Under the pieces are notes generated by a model. That model was not told the origin of the DNA and made no database searches. It saw only the letters and a program-made list of their open reading frames with translations. From contig NZ_FVZC01000008.1 of NCBI RefSeq assembly GCF_900166585.1, forward strand, positions 248,001 to 312,000: a DNA stretch of 64,000 bases, written 5' to 3'. Shown here piece by piece: positions 52,202 to 59,292 of the stretch. The translations under genes were made by a program, and so were the position numbers. The first letter of the stretch is position 1. Every line of letters starts with the position of its first letter. Origin of the DNA: Mesobacillus jeotgali. Its GTDB lineage: Bacteria > Bacillota > Bacilli > Bacillales > Cytobacillaceae.

Positions 52202-52239
52202 AGACCTTGATTGGCTATATGCCTTTCAAGGTTTTTTTA
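52202..52239 (+). terminator. Cassette terminator hairpin, copy 3
   Basis: ACCTTGA (52204-52210) and TCAAGGT (52226-52232), 15-nt interval, followed by TTTTTTTAAA. Confidence 0.85.
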
Positions 52240-52518
52240 AAATTTATTTTATATTAATTCAGGTGATATTTGAGTGAGACAATAAGAAAATGATTTGTTT
52301 GAGAATCGAGAGCTCATGAAGGTAGTACCATCATGGAGTTTGGTTTTAATACTAGGATAGTGTGACAAGTTCGATAATTAGGCGAGATGACATTTTACAT
52401 GGCAGGGGTACTTATACATGGAATGGCTAACAAACTAACGAGAATGACAAAGCTCGTGGCGATAAACAATGGATAACGTGAAAGTGTTTGTTTGTGCTAC
52501 CTTGGCTTAAGTTTTGGG

Positions 52519-52548
52519 TTGTATTTTTACTAGAGACGGTCGTATAAT
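52519..52548 (+). promoter_or_regulatory. Promoter of the serine recombinase
   Basis: TTGTAT (52519-52524), 18 nt, TATAAT (52543-52548). The same promoter is preserved at 56165-56194. Confidence 0.65.
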
Positions 52549-52568
52549 ACTCGCTATTCGTTAAAAAG

Positions 52569-52596
52569 CGTTACGAAAATTAAAATTTATGTAACG
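52569..52596. promoter_or_regulatory. Inverted repeat CGTTAC-N16-GTAACG before the recombinase
   Basis: Arms 52569-52574 and 52591-52596. Copies with the same 16-nt spacing are at 47539-47566 and 56216-56243. It lies between the promoter and start codon, so it could be an operator or a recombination site. Confidence 0.6.
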
Positions 52597-52609
52597 GGAG
52601 GGTGAAAAG

Positions 52610-53386
52610 TTGAACGTTGTTGGATATATAAGAGTCTCGACTCAAGGGCAAGCAAAAGATGGATATAGCTTGAAATATCAAGAAGAGGAAATCAAGGCAT
52701 ATTGTGAAGAACAAGGCTTGAACTTGATACATATTTTTAGAGATGAAGGAATTAGTGGCGCAAAACTAAATGAAGAAGCATTAGAGATTGACAGGGTGGG
52801 CTTACAGGAGATGTTGGCTCACCTTTCGTCTGTCCAAATTGATTATGTGGTGGTGCTCAATACAAGTCGATTATGGAGGTCAGATATTGTGAAAGTGCTG
52901 ATTTAAAGAGAGCTGAAGAAATATGGCTGTGATATTAAAAGTATTGAACAACCATTTTACAGTATCCACAAGAAAGACCCCAACGACTTTTTGGTCAACG
53001 GCTTAATGGAGTTATTAGACCAATACCAACGGCTTGAAATTGCTCTCAAGCTAACTAAAGGGAGAAATAAAAAAGCGAAGGAAGGTGGGTATGCAGGAGG
53101 AAGGGTAACCTTTGGATACATGAAACAAAATGGTGAAAAGGAACTTAAGATACATAACGGTCAAGCTGAAGTAGTGAAACGGTTGTTTGAACTTAAACAG
53201 AGACATAAGAGATGGTCTTTGTCTAGGTTGGCAGAAGCATTGAATGAGGAAGGCTATCAAACAACACAAGGTAAAGCATTTACGAAAGTACAAGTGAAAC
53301 GCATTTTAGACCGAGAAATATTTTATCAAGGGATATATACATACGGACAAATACAAGCAAACGGGAAACATGAAGCAATAATTTAG
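52610..53386 (+). pseudogene. Large serine recombinase, broken by a stop and truncated
   Basis: The frame begins at TTG 52610 after GGGAGGGTGAAAAG. It encodes the resolvase catalytic domain (VVGYIRVSTQGQAKDGYSL with the nucleophile Ser, then RDEGISG and NTSRLWR), interrupted by TAA at 52904-52906. It continues in the same frame into the recombinase domain (GGRVTFGYMKQNG, GYQTTQGKAFTKVQVKRIL) and stops at 53386 after GKHEAII, where the IS110-family element begins. Full-length relatives (SpoIVCA/CisA type) have about 500 residues, so the C-terminal half is missing. Inactive as it stands. Confidence 0.85.
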
Positions 53387-54821
53387 AAGGCTACTTAAAA
53401 AAGGGACTCATTTTCTTATAAGTTCTTATGAAACGATGAAAATGGATAGGCTTTCGTACCAATGCGCACCGATAGGTGAACGCTCGAACTAAGGTTGCCG
53501 GCATTTTCATTTAATTGAATAGGAGGATGAGTCAATGCACGAAAAACAGAAACATTTGTATGTTGGAGTAGACTTGCATAAGCAACCCCATGTGGCAGTG
53601 GTCATTAATTGTTGGCAAGAGAAGCTAAAGGAAATAAAATTTGAAAATAAACCGTCTGACTTTCCAACTTTTTTAATGGATATTGATAAACTAATAGAAG
53701 AAGGAATGACTCCTGTATTTGGTTTAGAAGATGTAGGTGGCTATGGACGATCGTTAGCACAGTTTTTAGCCGATCATGGACAGGTTGTCAAAGAAGTAAA
53801 CCCAGCTCTTTCATACGCTGAACTAAAAAGCCATATGACCACACAAAAGAGTGATAGCTGGGATGCAGAATGTGTGGCACGCATTTTGTTGAATCAACTG
53901 AACCATTTGCCTGACGCGAAACCGAATGATTTATTTTGGTCGATACAACAATTGGTCACTAGAAGAAATGCATTGGTAAAAGCACAAGGTGCTTTAAAGA
54001 ACCAACTACATATACAATTGAACCACCATTATCCAAGCTATAAGAAGTTTTTCTCAGAAGTGGATGGAAAAACAGCATTGGCTTTTTGGAAACGTTATCC
54101 TTCACCGTCTTGTTTAGAAGGTTTGAGTGTAAAGCAATTGACCACATTTTTATTAGAAGTAAGCAATAATACATGTTCGGTGAAAAAAGCCAATGAAATA
54201 TTGAAGCTGATGAAAGAGGATGGGAATACAACAAAAGAACATCAGGAGATAAGAAACTTTTTGGTAGAAAGTACTGTGAGCCATATTTTATTTGGAAAGC
54301 AGGAAATAGGCAAGGTGGAAAGAAAATTAAAAGAGTTAATGAGTTTACTAGACTTTCAACTAGAATCCATGCCAGGCATTGAACTTGTAACAGCATCTGC
54401 TTTAATTGCGGAGATTGGTGACGTAAGACGTTTTCCAAATGCCAACAAATTAGCACGATTTGCGGGGATTGCACCTGTTTTCTTTGGCTCTGGTGGGAAA
54501 GGTAAGGAACATAAAAGTAAACAGGGAAATCGAGCGCTGCACGCTATATTTTACACCCTCGCAGTCCAACAAGTGCAAGTAGCAAAAGGAAGTAAACTGC
54601 CACGTAACCCTGTGTTCCATGCTTATTATCAACGAAAGCTGAAAGAAGGTAAAACAAAAGGACAAGCATTGGTGTGCATTATGCGAAGGCTTGTGAACAT
54701 TGTTTATGGCATGATGAAGCATAAAACACCTTATAGACTACCCGATATAAAAGAAAAAGAAGTAGTTTAATAAGGTTTTAGATAGGTTGTTTTTTTATTA
54801 GCAGCTTTTAAGATTACAACA
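53385..54821 (+). mobile_element. IS110-family insertion sequence (approximate ends)
   Basis: The element contains the 53535-54770 transposase plus about 150 bp before and 50 bp after it. The left edge is set where recombinase similarity stops, the right edge where the toxin seam GGGTACGGGTAAA resumes. No terminal inverted repeats are evident, normal for IS110. The 5' non-coding region (53387-53534) would hold a bridge RNA if it follows the IS110-group layout. Exact ends need comparison with an empty site. Confidence 0.6.
53535..54770 (+). CDS. IS110-family transposase (DEDD recombinase)
   Basis: A 411-residue protein with an N-terminal RuvC-like DEDD domain (GVDLHKQPHVAVV, FGLEDVGGYG, KSDSWDAECVA) and the C-terminal Tnp domain with LESMPGIELVTASALIAEIG, FAGIAP and the serine-containing GSGGKGKEHKSKQGNR. 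These enzymes move with the help of a bridge RNA that pairs to donor and target. It is full length and looks intact. AGGAGGATGAGTC precedes the ATG. Confidence 0.92.
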   Translation: MHEKQKHLYVGVDLHKQPHVAVVINCWQEKLKEIKFENKPSDFPTFLMDIDKLIEEGMTPVFGLEDVGGYGRSLAQFLADHGQVVKEVNPALSYAELKSHMTTQKSDSWDAECVARILLNQLNHLPDAKPNDLFWSIQQLVTRRNALVKAQGALKNQLHIQLNHHYPSYKKFFSEVDGKTALAFWKRYPSPSCLEGLSVKQLTTFLLEVSNNTCSVKKANEILKLMKEDGNTTKEHQEIRNFLVESTVSHILFGKQEIGKVERKLKELMSLLDFQLESMPGIELVTASALIAEIGDVRRFPNANKLARFAGIAPVFFGSGGKGKEHKSKQGNRALHAIFYTLAVQQVQVAKGSKLPRNPVFHAYYQRKLKEGKTKGQALVCIMRRLVNIVYGMMKHKTPYRLPDIKEKEVV

Positions 54822-54824
54822 TAG

Positions 54825-55152
54825 GGTACGGGTAAACAATCCTTATATCATTATACAAATGAGAAAGGAGCAAATGGGATACTTGATTCTAAAAGCCAAT
54901 AACCCTAAAGATGTGAGGTATGGTAATGGTCAGTATTTATCTGATATAGCACCAGAAACAAAAACTCCCGCGCAACTAGCAAAACAATTTATCAACGTAC
55001 CAAATAAGTACAAATATACACACTACATGGAAATAGATGTGAGTGGTTTGGAAGTAATAAAAGGTCGAGATGGTGTTTTTGTAATACCGAATGAAACAGC
55101 ATTAGATTTGACAGGAAGAATAGTTAGATCAGGGAAAGTTGGCGGGAAGTAG
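54825..55152 (+). pseudogene. Orphan cassette 3: ART-HYD1 toxin, frameshifted
   Basis: In frame with the seam (GTGKQS) the sequence reads LYHYTNEKGANGILDSKSQ and then stops at TAA. The rest, NNPKDVRYGNGQYLSDIAP to RIVRSGKVGGK, continues in another frame (54859-55152). Together these are the two halves of a Tox-ART-HYD1 ADP-ribosyltransferase domain, with a small deletion around 54892-54902. The preceding RHS DNA has been lost up to the IS110-family element. A short ORF from ATG 54859 exists but lacks the N-terminal HYT active-site strand. Confidence 0.75.
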
Positions 55153-55169
55153 AAAGGTGAAGTAAATAT

Positions 55170-55625
55170 ATGAAATATCTTTTAATTGAATTTGAAGATG
55201 AAGAGTATTGGATAGAAGTAGGAACTGATGGTTATGCATTAAGACAAATCGTTTTTGATAACGATAAAAATGTACATGTTTCTAGTTTGGAAGATTGTTT
55301 GGCTGAAGGACCTATAGATGAAAATGACATGGAAGGAAAAATAAAATTAATTACAAAACATGAGTTTGAGGAAAATTGGAATAAAGCCACACTGAAAAAA
55401 AGGGAATTGTGGGGAATTCAAAAAATGGAATACGCAATTGGAAAAGAAGTGTGTTTTAAAGTAGCTTATAATTATCCTCAAGGATGGGTTTTAAAAGTAG
55501 AAGATTTGATTGGTATTTATAGTGGTGACTGTGATCTAAGTTATGGTCAATGGGTTAAGGGAAGAGTCCTAGGTTATGATGAAATAAATATGTGGCTGAG
55601 GATTTCTGATTTAAATATTAATTAA
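55170..55625 (+). CDS. Immunity protein of the ART-HYD1 cassette
   Basis: A 151-residue acidic protein (LLIEFEDEEYWIEVGTDGYALRQI) that starts 17 bp after the toxin with AAAGGTG upstream. Its position and beta-rich acidic character suit an immunity protein for HYD1 toxins. It has remained intact although the toxin is broken. Family name not known to me. Confidence 0.65.
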   Translation: MKYLLIEFEDEEYWIEVGTDGYALRQIVFDNDKNVHVSSLEDCLAEGPIDENDMEGKIKLITKHEFEENWNKATLKKRELWGIQKMEYAIGKEVCFKVAYNYPQGWVLKVEDLIGIYSGDCDLSYGQWVKGRVLGYDEINMWLRISDLNIN

Positions 55626-55658
55626 AACCACTGAGCCTTCAAAAATTAACATTGATGA

Positions 55659-55694
55659 AACCTTGATTGGCTTTTAGCCTTTCAAGGTTTTTCA
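55659..55694 (+). terminator. Cassette terminator hairpin, copy 4
   Basis: AACCTTGA (55659-55666) and TCAAGGTT (55682-55689), 15-nt interval, followed by TTTCAC. Confidence 0.8.
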
Positions 55695-55726
55695 CTTTTA
55701 TAGCTTTTATGGTTAAACAATTACTT

Positions 55727-55860
55727 AGTATTTGAATCAAAAACTCATGATGGTAAGTAGTGTTAAGAGATTGGTTGCAGTGACATTTAAATATAACTAC
55801 CACACATACTACTCGATTTAAATTTACACATGAGAATGACAAAGCTCGTTGTGATAAATA
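55727..55860 (+). repeat. Non-coding repeat block D, copy 2
   Basis: Similar to 50207-50340, directly downstream of the fourth cassette terminator. No gene. Confidence 0.75.
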
Positions 55861-55951
55861 AGGAAACAAACTTGTACATAAGAAAATGAATGACCCAATA
55901 AAAGGAAAAGTTTTATGTTAGGTAGACATTGAATAATGCTTAAGTGAAATT

Positions 55952-56256
55952 CAGAACTCATGAAGGTTGTACCATCATGGAGTATCGTTTTAATATTTGG
56001 GAGGAATGAACAAGTGTGAGAAATGGGGATATGACATTTTATATGGTCGGGGTAGTTATGACATGGAATGGCTAATAAACTAACGAGAATTGGCAAGCTC
56101 ATGGCGATAAACAATGGCTAACGTAAAAAGGTGTTCGTACACTGCGTTGCTTTTAAATTTTGGGTTGTATTTTTACAAGAGACGGTCGTATAATACTCGC
56201 TATTCGTTTAAACATCGTTACATAAATTGTGATTTTCGTAACGGGAGGGTGAAGAA
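55952..56256 (+). repeat. Non-coding repeat block U, copy 2
   Basis: Similar to 52311-52609. Contains the promoter TTGTAT (56165-56170), 18 nt, TATAAT (56189-56194) and the inverted repeat CGTTAC (56216-56221) / GTAACG (56238-56243). Confidence 0.75.
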
Positions 56257-56430
56257 TTGAACGTTGTTGGGTATTTACGAATTTTAACTCACAAGCAAGA
56301 GATGGATACAGCTTAAAGTAACAAGATGATGAAATCAAAGCATTTTGTGAAGGACACGGCTTGAACTTGATTATTTTTAGAGATGAAGGAATTAGTGGTG
56401 CAAAACTGAATGAAGAAGCAATGGACATAA
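56257..56430 (+). pseudogene. 5' fragment of a serine recombinase, decayed
   Basis: The sequence aligns with 52610-52780: it starts TTGAACGTTGTTGG and keeps TTTTAGAGATGAAGGAATTA and GAAGAAGCA. Small deletions and stops destroy the frame within 20 codons. It breaks off at about 56430, where the next toxin tail begins. Confidence 0.8.
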
Positions 56431-56577
56431 GCCCAAGGATTTATTAAAGCAGCACAAACATCAACATCAAAGATAATAATCTATTATACACCTACAGGAA
56501 ACTCAGTAATTGCACCAGAATTATTAATGGCAGCACAAAATGAGGGTATAAAGATTATTCAAATAGGAGTGAAGTAA
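56431..56577 (+). pseudogene. Orphan cassette 4: C-terminal tail of a lost toxin
   Basis: An open frame without a start (GFIKAAQTSTSKIIIYYTP ... NEGIKIIQIGVK) that ends in TAA touching the next ATG. The pattern and position are those of the last ~45 residues of a polymorphic toxin. The toxin family is not identifiable from so little. The upstream part was replaced by recombinase DNA. Confidence 0.6.
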
Positions 56578-57393
56578 ATGGCAAATACTTTTGACCTCAT
56601 AAATTTAAATATCATGAGTTTAAAAGACTTTCAAGACGCCGAACTTGCAACTAATGTAATGGAAAAGATAAGTCAATATGGAAAGGATTTTATTCCTAAC
56701 AAATACGGTTTGTATCAGCCTCTAAAGAACAAGTATGATGCTAAAAGTATTGACAATGTTGTAAAGCTTTGGATGAATGAAGAGAATAATATAAACAACC
56801 GAGAGAATCTATATTTAGCAGGACAAGTGCTCATGGAGAAAAAAGGAGGGCATAAAGTAAGTTATCAAATTCGATGGGAAAAAGACAACCAGGCAAGATT
56901 TAACTTTTTCAACTTATCGGTTGAAACCGTTTATCTAAAAAATGAAAAGAATTATGAAAAATTTCTAAATCTATGTAATGATTTAATTTTATTATTAGAA
57001 CCTGTGCATGGGGAGATTGTAAATTTGTCATTCAAGGGATGGGATGCTCCCAAAAATTTAACGGTAAGACATCCCGAACTTAATTGGATGGTGTTTTTTG
57101 GAAGACCATATATTGACTTGTTTGGAAAAGAATCACTGATCACCGCACCTTGCTGTAGTGTCCATACTTTGAATGAAAATATAATAGGAATGCAATTAAC
57201 TGAGAATTTATTCAATCCCATACCTTCAAGTGTAAGAAGCTCTGTTAAAAAGTACTTAGGTGAAGAAGCGTTCGTTGAAGAAGGAAAATCATATAGAAGA
57301 TATAGTTCAGGTAAAGTCCCAGACTTTGATTTTTCAAATGTTCTTTTTGATAAAAAAAAGCCTGTTGTAGAACCGCAAATTAGAAATAAATAA
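56578..57393 (+). CDS. Immunity protein of orphan cassette 4 (Imm52-like)
   Basis: A 271-residue protein whose ATG directly follows the toxin-tail stop (TAAATG), with GGAGTG as Shine-Dalgarno. Overall length and pattern (QIRWEKDNQARFNFFNLSV, MQLTENLFNPIPSSV near the end) resemble Imm52-type immunity proteins; this is a tentative match from memory. Its survival without its toxin makes it an orphan immunity gene that could protect against kin carrying the full toxin. Confidence 0.55.
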   Translation: MANTFDLINLNIMSLKDFQDAELATNVMEKISQYGKDFIPNKYGLYQPLKNKYDAKSIDNVVKLWMNEENNINNRENLYLAGQVLMEKKGGHKVSYQIRWEKDNQARFNFFNLSVETVYLKNEKNYEKFLNLCNDLILLLEPVHGEIVNLSFKGWDAPKNLTVRHPELNWMVFFGRPYIDLFGKESLITAPCCSVHTLNENIIGMQLTENLFNPIPSSVRSSVKKYLGEEAFVEEGKSYRRYSSGKVPDFDFSNVLFDKKKPVVEPQIRNK

Positions 57394-57403
57394 GTTTATT
57401 CGG

Positions 57404-57440
57404 AAGGTCACACAAGTTTTCATTAGTGTGACCTTTCTAA
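57404..57440 (+). terminator. Terminator after orphan immunity gene 4
   Basis: AAGGTCACAC (57404-57413) pairs perfectly with GTGTGACCTT (57426-57435), followed by TCTAATG. It differs from the other four cassette terminators. Confidence 0.7.
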
Positions 57441-57487
57441 TGTATGAATTTTGATTCTCTAAGTATGACATTTTAATCAGGGCTCAG

Positions 57488-57580
57488 GTAACAATCCGGG
57501 ACAGGGCAAGAAGCTCGGTCTGTACAAGAAATACGGCGAAAATGCCAGGACCAGGTGTACCATAAGGCACCTAAGACAGG
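57488..57580 (+). repeat. RHS relic at the right edge of the island
   Basis: About 90 bp matching 44614-44710 of the RHS gene (AACAATCCGGGACAGGGCAA ... CCATAAGG) with small deletions. It marks the last trace of RHS DNA. Confidence 0.8.
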
Positions 57581-57613
57581 GATGAATACTGCCAATGTAT
57601 CGGGATAATCAGC

Positions 57614-57793
57614 TTACTCTCCGCCATCTCCATCTCCATCAGAATCATCCCCTTTATCCCCAATGTTATCTGGTGCAGAGGAAGGATCGCTGATATCAGG
57701 TCCCTCACTGCGGTCCGATGAATTACGGGTATTTTTAACAATCAAAAAAGCAACAATTAGAAAAATAACAACAACACCAATTAAAATCTCCAT
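57614..57793 (-). CDS. Small single-pass membrane protein with acidic tail
   Basis: A 59-residue protein: one TM helix (ILIGVVVIFLIVAFLIV) and a tail rich in Asp, Gly and Ser. ATG 57793 follows GGAGGT by 4 nt on the minus strand. It lies between the island and mbl. No family recognised. Confidence 0.55.
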   Translation of the reverse strand: MEILIGVVVIFLIVAFLIVKNTRNSSDRSEGPDISDPSSAPDNIGDKGDDSDGDGDGGE

Positions 57794-57917
57794 AAATACC
57801 TCCAAAAGATTACTTAGTATATTTAATTTTACAATATGCTAACTTTATTAAAAGTGTAAGACAAAGTTCAACAAAATGTTTCAAATTTTTCAGCAAGAAG
57901 TTACTTATTTCTTCTTC

Positions 57918-57947
57918 TTGTGATAAAATAAACAATTAGGGTAGAAT
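57918..57947 (+). promoter_or_regulatory. Candidate mbl promoter
   Basis: TTGTGA (57918-57923), 18 nt, TAGAAT (57942-57947). The ~140-nt leader that follows contains a small hairpin (TCTATTT/AAATAGA) before TTTTTT, possibly an attenuator. Confidence 0.45.
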
Positions 57948-58087
57948 ATGGTTCGCAGATTGCGGCAGCGTCTGTGTAATCTCGGACATCGTGATCTATT
58001 TTTAAATAGATGAGTTTTTTGAACAGCTGAGATAACGAGGCTAAGTCAGCCGCAGCCAGCGCATTTATCAAGGAGGAAAAAAGAAAA

Positions 58088-59095
58088 ATGTTTGCTAGGG
58101 ATATCGGGATTGACCTTGGTACAGCCAATGTGTTGATCCATGTAAAAGGCCGTGGAATTGTCTTGAATGAACCGTCTGTTGTGGCGATTGATAAGAATAC
58201 GAATAGGGTTTTGGCTGTTGGGGAAGAAGCGCGTAAAATGGTTGGGCGTACACCTGGCAATATTGTAGCAATTCGCCCGTTGAAGGATGGCGTCATCGCG
58301 GATTTCGATGTAACGGAATCCATGCTTAAACATTTTATAAATAAATTGAATGTAAAAGGATTCTTGTCTAAACCGCGCATCCTGATTTGCTGCCCGACGA
58401 ACATCACAAGTGTCGAGCAAAAGGCGATCAAGGAAGCAGCAGAAAAAAGCGGTGGCAAGAAGGTATACCTTGAAGAAGAGCCAAAGGTGGCGGCCATCGG
58501 CGCTGGCATGGATATCTTCCAGCCTAGCGGCAACATGGTTGTCGACATCGGCGGCGGTACGACGGATGTAGCTGTCCTTTCAATGGGAGACATCGTTACA
58601 TCTCAATCGATTAAAATGGCCGGCGATAAGTTCGACGCGGAAATTTTAAATTACATCAAACGTGAATATAAGCTGTTGATCGGTGAACGTACATCTGAAA
58701 ACATCAAGATTCAAATAGGGACTGTCTTCGCAGGCAGCCGGAGTGAGGAAATGGAAATTCGCGGACGCGATATGGTGTCTGGACTTCCGCGCACAATCAC
58801 AGTTCGTTCTGAAGAGATTGAAAAGGCATTGAGGGAGTCTGTTGCCGTCATCGTCCAGGCAGCAAAAACAGTTCTTGAGAAGACTCCTCCTGAATTATCT
58901 GCAGACATTATCGACCGCGGTGTCATCCTGACTGGCGGCGGTGCATTGCTTCACGGCATCGATCAGCTGATGCAGGAAGAGCTGAGGGTACCGGTACTGG
59001 TAGCTGACAATCCAATGGACTGTGTGGCAATTGGTACTGGGATTATGCTTGACAATATCGATAAGATTGATGGACGCAGACGTAGAATAGTATAA
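58088..59095 (+). CDS. mbl: MreB-like cytoskeletal protein Mbl
   Basis: A 335-residue bacterial actin that guides lateral-wall peptidoglycan synthesis as membrane-bound filaments. The actin-fold nucleotide motifs are present: IGIDLGTANVLIHVKG (phosphate 1), VVDIGGGTTDVAVLS (phosphate 2) and GVILTGGGALLHG (adenosine). The N-terminal MFARD, and the location before flhO-flhP, identify Mbl rather than MreB or MreBH. AAGGAGGAAAAAAG precedes the ATG. In B. subtilis mbl follows spoIIID directly. Confidence 0.96.
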   Translation: MFARDIGIDLGTANVLIHVKGRGIVLNEPSVVAIDKNTNRVLAVGEEARKMVGRTPGNIVAIRPLKDGVIADFDVTESMLKHFINKLNVKGFLSKPRILICCPTNITSVEQKAIKEAAEKSGGKKVYLEEEPKVAAIGAGMDIFQPSGNMVVDIGGGTTDVAVLSMGDIVTSQSIKMAGDKFDAEILNYIKREYKLLIGERTSENIKIQIGTVFAGSRSEEMEIRGRDMVSGLPRTITVRSEEIEKALRESVAVIVQAAKTVLEKTPPELSADIIDRGVILTGGGALLHGIDQLMQEELRVPVLVADNPMDCVAIGTGIMLDNIDKIDGRRRRIV

Positions 59096-59147
59096 AAAAA
59101 TCCGGGATCCTTAGAGTAAAAATAAAGGGATTCCGGATTTTTTTTGT
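59096..59147 (+). terminator. Terminator after mbl
   Basis: AAAAATCCGG pairs with CCGGATTTTT (arms near 59096-59105 and 59132-59141), followed by TTTTTTG. Confidence 0.8.
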
Positions 59148-59196
59148 TATTTACCCAATTTTTCTGGAATAAAACCCAAAATCCTACATTTTCCTG

Positions 59197-59223
59197 CAAA
59201 TTTTTAATGTTTCTTGCCGATAT
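59197..59223 (+). promoter_or_regulatory. Candidate SigD promoter of flhO
   Basis: CAAA (59197-59200), exactly 15 nt, GCCGATAT (59216-59223), against the SigD consensus TAAA-N15-GCCGATAA. It lies 70 bp upstream of flhO. Confidence 0.75.
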
Positions 59224-59292
59224 ATTTCTTATAATAGAGAGTAGTGAAAAAATTTCCTTAAAAATAGGTGTTTTTCCAATTGAGGTGGAAAC

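Larger units (their letters stand above)
52311..52609 (+). repeat. Non-coding repeat block U, copy 1 (recombinase upstream region)
   Basis: About 300 bp similar to 55952-56256, including CTCATGAAGGT, ACCATCATGGAGT, GACATTTTA, CATGGAATGGCTAA and GAGACGGTCGTATAATACTC. Within it ACGAG and CTCGT flank AATGACAAAG as a small hairpin. It carries the promoter and inverted repeat in front of the recombinase. Confidence 0.75.

Noticed and set aside
37777..57580. Prophage carrying the toxins
   Set aside because: No capsid, tail, terminase or phage integrase genes are present; only a decayed resolvase-type recombinase and one IS element.
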